Source of the DNA: an uncultured Acidobacteriia bacterium
Lineage (GTDB): Bacteria; Acidobacteriota; Terriglobia; Bryobacterales; Bryobacteraceae
DNA length: 64,000 bases
Direction of reading: 5' to 3'
NCBI GenBank assembly: GCA_903907865.1
Contig: CAIVPR010000042.1
Span: forward strand, 36,140-100,139
Position numbers and translations under genes: made by a program. The notes beneath the pieces are model-generated. The model did no database searches, was not told the origin of the DNA, and saw only the letters and a list, made by a program, of their open reading frames with translations. This document shows, one piece after another, positions 59,001-64,000 of this stretch (positions within the stretch are counted from its first letter, which is position 1; each line of letters starts with the position of its first letter).

Positions 59001-60876
59001 ACTCAGGACTCTTGGCGACGAGAATAATAGCGCAGCTATCGAATGTCTTCTCAACGAACTCGCAGCCGCCCCCGTACCCGCCGTGGTTTGGCGAAAACTC
59101 CTGATCGCAGGCGCCTTGAGGCCAACTGGAATAGGGCGATACCTTGATTCCCTTGCATGGGACTCAACGATCCTTACTAGCCAAGATACGCAGGAACCCG
59201 GTGCCAAATTCGTCCGCGCACTATACCCGTCGCTTAGCCGCGATGAGCGCGAACGGGTTGAACTTGCGATCCTGTCGATTCCGAAGGACGACCCCGCAGG
59301 AAAACACAACCGTGACCGCCTTCTCGGCTGTCTGGACCCACGACAACTCGTCAGTCAACAGGCAATACAGCAGTATGCCGAGCTTACGGCGCAAGGCGGC
59401 CTCCCGTCGGATACAGAGACGTACACCGGACGCGGAGTATGGGAGCAACTCCACACACCAAGACCAATTGACGCATTGCAGGAGTTTCTCGATCCGGTGG
59501 CTGCCTTTATCAGCCAAAACATCAATACCGTGCCCAGCGCGGCAGCGGTGGCAAGTGCTATTCCGCACCTTGAGGCGCTCCGAGACGCAATAGCGGCACC
59601 CGCCCAGCTCACCCCAAAGGAACTTGAAACTAGAGCCAGGACCGAACTTTTATTTGCGACCACAGTGGTTGCCCGCGCACATGGGCTTGCGCAAACGCAA
59701 CGCGTAACGTTGCTTCGGATCGTGATAGATGAATCGACGCGCGCGGCTCCCAACCACGGCGAGGCGACCGACGAGGAACGGGCACCGGACACTTGGAAGC
59801 CGCGATGCCACGCAGCGGAAACCGCAATGCTGCTCGCGCGGTATCCGAGTGTTGACACTGCACAACTGCTCGAAGCAATTGAGCGCCTGAGCATGGATCC
59901 GGTTCCGGACGTTCGTGCGCAGATCGCCCGCCGCCTCCGTTGGCTGCTCGACACGGGACCCGATTTCTTCTGGGGTTTGCTTGAGAAGTACAGCACGCAC
60001 GAACAAGATTCCGCAGTTCTCGAGGATGTACTGAAGACCCTCCGGCTGGTGCCGTTCGAACACTCGAAAAGAGTGGCCTCGCTGGCAGAACGAATACTCA
60101 ACCGCACGCCTGCCACAGCGGACTACAAAGGCGTCCGAGGGGAATGCGCCTGCCTCTTCCTCTTTCGCGCCCTCCACGCAGCCGACGCCACTAGCATTGC
60201 GGCCCTGGATAGACTCATCGGCGATCCAGCCACACACACTTACGAGTTGCAGTGCGTGATCCTCTGCCTGTCAGGAGAATTCACGGCAGCTGAAAGTACC
60301 ATGCGCGACCAAGCCTTCATCCTCACTCAAAGGTCGCTCTCGGCTATCATCGCAGCGATGAAGGAAATCGAAGCCGGGAATAAGGACGTCAGGCCGTGGC
60401 CTGCGATCCTACAGGAAAGATTCCAAGGATTGCTGCATTGCGCAAGCGAAATCGCATTCCGTCTATTCTCTACCTCGGGTGCGTTTAAGCACCAAGACCC
60501 AGAATCAGGCGGCAGGAGCCTCCCCGCACATCTCTTTTACCCCCATGCCAAACCCATCCTGGATCAACTTGCGGATATCGGCAACCCTGCGATAGCGCAT
60601 CGAGTTCTCGAAACACTCGTGCACTTCATTGCCACCGACCCGCAGGGTGTGCTTATCATCGCAGGTCGCGTCGTGCGCAAGGGCACTCAATTCGGCTACC
60701 AATATGAGCTGCCCGATCTAGTGGTGGACATGATACGGCAATACCTTGCCGAATATCGTTCAGTGCTCCGGACATGCAACGAATGTCTGGTAGCCCTGAT
60801 GGATATCCTCGACGCCTTCGTCAGCTGGCCACAAGTGCGCCAACTCATCTACCAGGCCGACGAAATCTATCGTTGA
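56062..60876 (+). CDS. giant Cap4-nuclease STAND NTPase, Avs-like
   Basis: 1,604 aa from GTG 56062 (CATAAT 8 nt upstream). N-terminal ~120 residues: GGSATHAGANYQNYVAAWLA, then IDDLAV (D66/D67) and LLQAKHT (Q81-A-K83), the pattern of the Cap4/DUF4297 dsDNA endonuclease. The STAND NTPase lies at ~300-640, with Walker A GIPGAGKS at 325-332, Walker B YLIIDALDA around 389-397 and RWRVIASVRKFDLR. The remaining ~950 residues are helical repeats (HEAT/TPR-like) without recognisable motifs, the usual sensor region. Nuclease-NTPase-solenoid order and size match Avs2/Avs3-type anti-phage proteins that recognise phage portal or terminase and then degrade DNA. It stands alone. Confidence 0.82.
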   Translation: MPAELAKNASDTGGGSATHAGANYQNYVAAWLAVQILAEKDVTPPWDLPAEVTLESIDAETPNPIDDLAVRTSAGGRALLQAKHTVSLATTANSPLGSTLGQFVEEYLAPEANFDPERDRFVLVTGLGSPATLRSDLPAFLNRIRASPNPEAEWTTVNERQRNAANVFRNHILREWRSKTATEPLPADFMTLVRLIRVHILDVDPNGKDLEAAKNTLRQRILTNPAEADAAWNTLVTTSGTNAANHHRADRASLQNALAAVGHALQAQRSYRADIECLKKHTSTTIETLAHSSCIYLGTSPITIRRSATVAAQDAASQGNLLILGIPGAGKSGAVYDIAKALVKDNADVVLFAADQLEARSAGALRAELGITQELPGILAAWPGTTPGYLIIDALDAARSSAAGDTLHATMRRVISANGRWRVIASVRKFDLRYNRKLQELFSGPPPIPHSDSEFSKIRHVNVSELTDAELDQFARQSPALQHLFATSPPPLKELMRVPFNLRLLTDLLNADITAAELQPLTSQIELLDRYWQERIVRTDGEGDAREHILRLATKAMVHQRELRVRRDELSNEIAASSVIKDLLSTHVLAELTMPSGVAKRDFVKFPHQILFEYAVAKLVIPRDRKALIGLLRGEPELLLTIRPSIELHYQRLWHEDPEEFWNLTFRTIRADLRAIGKLVGPSVAALQARNVGQYRPLLDKLSSHSPADHEEGIGALHHALSTLVAHADSGTVRATPWCSLIDALSAATMTSEIAAAIRPSVWFLSERADALTASERNHLGAAARRLLTHALSNAPDDYSLLTVAITAVTKTAATDPEASIALLRSCITPAQLKSIGYRTLHFLANGTTNAAAIDPIYVRDLYVAAIHNQDRSRETTPLGESRIIGFTSSRQDQYNGGLYALGQNYPEFLQRAPGPAVAALLGVLAAFAREHSSVSDQRLAVRLGDLRATLVPDWSYIWEPLDSYQYDLPIVMLSHFVSRLRTLGDENNSAAIECLLNELAAAPVPAVVWRKLLIAGALRPTGIGRYLDSLAWDSTILTSQDTQEPGAKFVRALYPSLSRDERERVELAILSIPKDDPAGKHNRDRLLGCLDPRQLVSQQAIQQYAELTAQGGLPSDTETYTGRGVWEQLHTPRPIDALQEFLDPVAAFISQNINTVPSAAAVASAIPHLEALRDAIAAPAQLTPKELETRARTELLFATTVVARAHGLAQTQRVTLLRIVIDESTRAAPNHGEATDEERAPDTWKPRCHAAETAMLLARYPSVDTAQLLEAIERLSMDPVPDVRAQIARRLRWLLDTGPDFFWGLLEKYSTHEQDSAVLEDVLKTLRLVPFEHSKRVASLAERILNRTPATADYKGVRGECACLFLFRALHAADATSIAALDRLIGDPATHTYELQCVILCLSGEFTAAESTMRDQAFILTQRSLSAIIAAMKEIEAGNKDVRPWPAILQERFQGLLHCASEIAFRLFSTSGAFKHQDPESGGRSLPAHLFYPHAKPILDQLADIGNPAIAHRVLETLVHFIATDPQGVLIIAGRVVRKGTQFGYQYELPDLVVDMIRQYLAEYRSVLRTCNECLVALMDILDAFVSWPQVRQLIYQADEIYR

Positions 60877-60976
60877 GAGTCCAAACTGACCGCTGACTCC
60901 GTACCTGTCGTTCCAGGCACACTCGAGAAGCAGAACCTGTGCGCACGGTTCCCCTCCCGCCACGTCCGGCGCTATC

Positions 60977-61129
60977 ATAACCACTAGGGGAAGCCACCGA
61001 CAATTCCTCCATCCACACAAGGGTATGGTCGTGACCGTGCCCGGCAACTTGGGCACCGACGTTCCCATCGGCACGCTCAAGTCGATCCTCCGCACCTCTG
61101 GACTCGACCGCAAACAGGAGAAAGTGTGA
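60977..61129 (+). pseudogene. HicA toxin remnant lacking its N-terminus
   Basis: RGSHRQFLHPHKGMVVTVPG and NLGTDVPIGTLKSILRTSGL, then TGA at 61127-61129, are the second half of a HicA with the active-site His. The upstream in-frame sequence does not resemble HicA and offers no start codon. The stop overlaps the hicB start (GTGA), so the original coupling is preserved. 60877-60976 shows nothing else. Confidence 0.75.
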
Positions 61130-61347
61130 CCTACACCGTGATCTACGAAAAGGAGCCGACGTCATGGGGCGCATACGTCCCCGACCTTCCCGGCGTCATC
61201 ACTGTAGGCGAATCTCGCGAGGAAGTGGAAGACCTTATTCAGGAAGCAATCGAGTTCCACTTGGAAGGACTCCGCGAAGTCGGGTTCGCCATCCCCGCGC
61301 CGTCCAGCTTCGCCGGAGCAATCGAAGTCCGCCCCGCTGCCGCCTAG
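61126..61347 (+). CDS. hicB: HicB-type antitoxin, partner lost
   Basis: 73 aa from GTG 61126. HicB fold: MTYTVIYEKEPTSWGAYVPDLPGVITVGESREEVEDLIQEAIEFHLEGL, with the WGAYVPDLPG core. Intact, although the hicA in front is only a fragment. Orphan HicB proteins can still protect against HicA toxins of other loci (inference). The 266 bp after it contain no gene I can support. Confidence 0.9.
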   Translation: MTYTVIYEKEPTSWGAYVPDLPGVITVGESREEVEDLIQEAIEFHLEGLREVGFAIPAPSSFAGAIEVRPAAA

Positions 61348-61613
61348 TACCGGCACCTCATGCCCGTACCCAAGTCCCCAATCCTGGTGCGCCCAAGGCA
61401 TACGGACCACCGTGGAAATCGCCGATCCCATTTCCGCTCAACCGCAGCCACCCGAATAGAACAGGGCCTTACCTTCCGAAGGTTGGTCGAGTCCGGTGTG
61501 CGCATGGCCATGAAGCAACCGAACCGAGTCAGGACTAGTCCGAGATTCGGAATGACCGCCCAGCCACAAACATCCTCGGCTTAGCTCCAACCCGGGGAAT
61601 AGCAATTGCACAC

Positions 61614-62228
61614 CTACCGGTCGCTATCGAGCCACTGCCCCACCAGCGCGCACAGATCCACGAAAATCAAATCGGACGCCACCAACCGAGCGTCCCTGCA
61701 CAATTCCGGCAGTTCCCGCTGGAACTCGTCATAACGGTCCGCGATCACCGCCCCGCCAGGCAGCCCCTTCTGTCCCGATGCGCTGGCCAGCCAATTCCGG
61801 ACTTCAATGATTGCCTTGCGAACATCGCCGCCATGCGCGTGTACATCTTGACCCGCGATGTCCGAAATGAAGGCCCGATACCGGTATTGGTCCGCGTCCA
61901 GGATCAGACACGCCTTTCGCTGATGTGCCCTGCCGCCAAACATTTGGCATCCAAGGAACAGTCCCAGCTCCAGCGGCATGTTGAATCGAGGCAGCCCTGT
62001 GGCGGCGTCTAAGGCAACGGCGGAGAGGTCATGGATACCAAATCGGCATTCCGCAATCAACCGCTCGATCTTGGCCAGCCGGACTTCCCCCGCGTCGTCG
62101 GCTTCCAGAGCGCACCTGGCCACGAATCCAAGGCATTGCACCGCAAAGATCAATCCGTCAAAAATCCTCCGATACGAGGAATCGAACGGGCAGTTGATGA
62201 AAACGTGGTTCTCGATGACCCTCGCCAC
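61614..62228 (-). CDS. unknown Rossmann-like protein, possible TIR/deoxyribosyltransferase relative
   Basis: 204 aa. Family not firmly recognised. ENHVFINCPFDSSYRRIFDGLIFAVQCLGFVARCALEADD, then KIERLIAECRFGIHDLSAVALD and GLPRFNMPLELGLFLGC. The layout (strand, NCPFD..Y loop, helix, strand, RFNMPLELGL helix with a conserved Glu) resembles the nucleoside 2-deoxyribosyltransferase/TIR-like fold in which such a Glu is catalytic. No signal peptide. A small DUF2188-type gene lies 7 bp upstream in the same direction, so they probably form an operon. Confidence 0.6.
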   Translation of the reverse strand: MARVIENHVFINCPFDSSYRRIFDGLIFAVQCLGFVARCALEADDAGEVRLAKIERLIAECRFGIHDLSAVALDAATGLPRFNMPLELGLFLGCQMFGGRAHQRKACLILDADQYRYRAFISDIAGQDVHAHGGDVRKAIIEVRNWLASASGQKGLPGGAVIADRYDEFQRELPELCRDARLVASDLIFVDLCALVGQWLDSDR

Positions 62229-62235
62229 TTTGAGC

Positions 62236-62535
62236 CTAAGCCATCGCCCTCAGGCGATCCATGACCACCCGGGCAACCGCCATCTCAATGTCGCCAGCAC
62301 GGCTGCTCGGAATGGGATGCTTTCGCACGCGCGGCAGCCCGTGCGTCAGCCGCTGGGAAACGGTACCGTCAGCCCGGTGAACCACCATCTGCCCCGCAGG
62401 CAGACTCAACACCGACCGGCGTGCATCCTCGATCGCCGCCTTCTTGGTCCGGTAGACACGGCTGGCGTGACCCTCAGCTTTCACGGCCCAACCCGCATCC
62501 GTACGCAAGACATGCCAAGTCTGGCTCAATGTCAT
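62236..62535 (-). CDS. DUF2188-like protein
   Basis: 99 aa from ATG 62535 with TATAAT 6 nt upstream; the longer frame is rejected for that reason. Residues ~8-60 (WHVLRTDAGWAVKAEGHASR, KKAAIEDARRSVLSLPAGQM, VVHRADGTVSQR) fit the DUF2188 consensus W-V-----GW-VK-EG-----F-TK-EAI--A------------IH--DG. Function of the family unknown. First gene of a two-gene unit with the Rossmann-like protein. Confidence 0.72.
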   Translation of the reverse strand: MTLSQTWHVLRTDAGWAVKAEGHASRVYRTKKAAIEDARRSVLSLPAGQMVVHRADGTVSQRLTHGLPRVRKHPIPSSRAGDIEMAVARVVMDRLRAMA

Positions 62536-62541
62536 ACCCCA

Positions 62542-62547
62542 ATTATA
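62542..62547 (-). promoter_or_regulatory. -10 TATAAT ahead of DUF2188 gene
   Basis: Minus-strand consensus TATAAT ends 6 nt before the ATG at 62535; the AT-rich patch stands out from its GC-rich surroundings. Leaderless-type spacing. Confidence 0.5.
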
Positions 62548-62710
62548 GTGCAGAGCCGGTCCCACGGAAACCCCAGTCACCAACCAGGAAAATAAATACC
62601 GCCCACCCCTAACCCCAACAAACAAAACCCCAAACCACCCCTCCAGCCCCCTCCGTCGCATCCCCCAAAAGTTCGTTTTTCACCCCCTCCCGCACTACCA
62701 TCACGCCGAG

Positions 62711-63454
62711 ATGGAAAACACGACCCAAACCCAAACCGCAACACCGAAAGCGCCCCGCTCCGCCGCCCAGATCGCCGCCTCCCGAGCCAATGGAGCCAAG
62801 TCCCGCGGCCCCGTCACCCCCGAAGGCAAAGCCATTTCCGCCCAAAACGCCGAGCGCCACGGCATCTTCGCCAGCATCTGCACCATCGCGGGCGAAGCCC
62901 ACGAAAATTTCGCCGCCATGCTCGCCGACCTCTACCAAACCTGGGCCCCCACCGACGAGCACGAGCGCTGCCTCGTCGACACCATGGGCATGGCTGTCTG
63001 GCGCCGCGCCCGCATCGCAGCCCTCGAGTCCGCCGGTATCAACCTCCAAATCGCCAAGGCCCGCGTGAACTCCAGCGTCCCCGAATCCGAAATCGACACC
63101 AGAACCCAATACCTCGCCCTGACCTCCCTCACTCAGGAGACCCGCGCCTTCGAACTCCTCCACCGCTACGAAAAGGACTTCACCCGCATGTACGAGCGCG
63201 CCGCCCGTTCCCTCATGGCCTACCGCAAGTTCCGCCAGGAATTCCCCGCCGCCCCCGACTCCGAGCCCGCGCAGGAGCCCGACACCCAATCCGCCACCGA
63301 AATCCAAAATCAACAAAACGAACCCGAGCCCCACCACCACCGCCCGCTAAACCGCCGTGAGCGCCGCCAACTAAAGTGGCAAAAAGCCCACCCCAAAGCC
63401 GCCAACAACCGGCCCGGAACCCCCGCTCCGGCACCGAAACCACCCGTGCGCTAG
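62711..63454 (+). CDS. small-terminase-like protein (ANGAKSRGPVTPEGK family)
   Basis: 247 aa. The N-terminal RSAAQIAASRANGAKSRGPVTPEGKAISAQNAERHGIF is the hallmark of a multicopy acidobacterial family (from memory). A helical body follows (residues ~60-170), then a low-complexity Pro/Glu/Gln tail with a basic NRRERRQLKWQK. Lying immediately before a terminase-like ATPase on the same strand, it may play the small-subunit role. The 270 bp between it and that ATPase contain only a run of imperfect TACTCTGCGT-type repeats around 63483-63520. Confidence 0.65.
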   Translation: MENTTQTQTATPKAPRSAAQIAASRANGAKSRGPVTPEGKAISAQNAERHGIFASICTIAGEAHENFAAMLADLYQTWAPTDEHERCLVDTMGMAVWRRARIAALESAGINLQIAKARVNSSVPESEIDTRTQYLALTSLTQETRAFELLHRYEKDFTRMYERAARSLMAYRKFRQEFPAAPDSEPAQEPDTQSATEIQNQQNEPEPHHHRPLNRRERRQLKWQKAHPKAANNRPGTPAPAPKPPVR

Positions 63455-63724
63455 CAAACCATGGATCTCGATCCGTTTCTTACTGCGTACTCTGCGTGCC
63501 TTTACTCCGCGTACTCTGCGAGAACCTCATTGACCAGTCCACCCCAACCGAAACACGCCCAACCCCACCGGAGGAGCCCCAAAATCCCGCTCCCCCCTAA
63601 CCCCGGTCACACCCGTACCAGGAATATTTTTCGCCACCTAACCCCAATCCCTGCAACAACTCCCCTCGCAACCCACCCCCAAAACGTCCTCGCTACCCCT
63701 TCCCCTCCGTGTTACACCAAACGC

Positions 63725-64000
63725 ATGACAACTCGCTATTGGGGCGCATGGCGACCGACCCTGGACTCGGCATCGACGAACGACACGACATCCACACACC
63801 CGCACCAGGACGACCCCGAAGACCCCGTAGCCTTCGCGCAAAACCGCCTCAACATCCATCCCGACCCCACCCAGGCCCTCTTCCTCGCCTCCCCGGCCAA
63901 GCAGGGCATCCTCAACTGCACCCGCCAGTGGGGCAAATCCACCATGGCCGCCGTCAAGGCCGTCCACCGCGCCCACACCCGCCCCGGAGCCCTCGTCGTC
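63725..64000 (+). CDS. terminase large subunit-like ATPase, 3' end outside window
   Basis: 92 codons to the right edge. After a variable N-terminus comes NIHPDPTQALFLASPAKQGI and LNCTRQWGKSTMAAVKAVHR, where TRQWGKST is the phage-terminase variant of the Walker A loop. The rest (Walker B, nuclease) is beyond the window. Genes like this occur in acidobacterial chromosomes outside recognisable prophages. Whether portal or capsid genes follow cannot be seen. Confidence 0.7.
   Translation, partial: MTTRYWGAWRPTLDSASTNDTTSTHPHQDDPEDPVAFAQNRLNIHPDPTQALFLASPAKQGILNCTRQWGKSTMAAVKAVHRAHTRPGALVV

Noticed and set aside
61360..61584. 74-codon frame after the second hicB
   Set aside because: Arg/Pro/Thr-rich, no ribosome site, no similarity to a TA component; probably non-coding.

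Overview
The window is high-GC bacterial DNA that reads like an Acidobacteriota genome of the Bryobacterales/Solibacterales type. Four things point there: secreted cytochrome-type proteins with DUF1587/1592/1588/1585, DUF1552, DUF1501 and DUF1549/1553 domains; two ~1,160-1,220 aa TonB-dependent receptors with an N-terminal carboxypeptidase-regulatory domain; a TIM-barrel amidohydrolase and a Gfo/Idh/MocA protein with export signals; and the 'ANGAKSRGPVTPEGK' protein paired with a terminase-like ATPase. No database search was possible, so the assignment is inference. No rRNA, tRNA or CRISPR array was recognised.

Layout. 0-5.3 kb: SGNH hydrolase (cut by the left edge), then a PSCyt-type protein, a DUF1552 protein and a small exported protein on the + strand. 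5.4-10 kb: a lone Mrr-type restriction enzyme, an exported esterase, a broken nucleotidyltransferase-like gene and a His-rich nickel/cobalt transporter, all on the - strand. 10-23.5 kb: mostly housekeeping (deoC, a GAF-GAF-PP2C phosphatase, endonuclease IV, alpha-glucan phosphorylase, trigger factor, accB-accC, an exported oxidoreductase, an Fpg/Nei glycosylase) plus a two-gene unit of unknown function. 23.8-28 kb: a TonB-dependent receptor and a DUF1080 protein.

28-39 kb is an accessory stretch interleaved with core genes. It holds a DUF4062-NACHT-FGE fusion, an intact higBA pair, an isolated moxR, lepA, ribH-nusB and, directly behind nusB, a translationally coupled TIR / KGGTGR-ATPase pair. 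The second protein of that pair also carries a TIR-like and a pYEATS-like domain. This is the best candidate for a little-described conflict system.

39-43.7 kb: second TonB-dependent receptor and a Tat-exported amidohydrolase. 43.7-62.5 kb is a graveyard and active store of toxin-antitoxin and defence genes mixed with ordinary ones. It has two DUF4160-DUF2442 pairs, hicBA, an MNT-HEPN pair, DUF6883-DUF4926, a hicA remnant with an intact hicB, and a 1,604 aa Avs-like STAND protein with a Cap4-like nuclease domain. In four of these modules the toxin (or presumed toxin) is broken while the antitoxin-like partner still reads open. The right end enters a terminase-like two-gene unit.

Two genome-style signals recur. 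A TAnnnT -10-like hexamer lies 5-10 nt ahead of many start codons that lack a Shine-Dalgarno sequence, which suggests leaderless transcripts. Short GC-rich palindromic repeats sit in the intergenic gaps.
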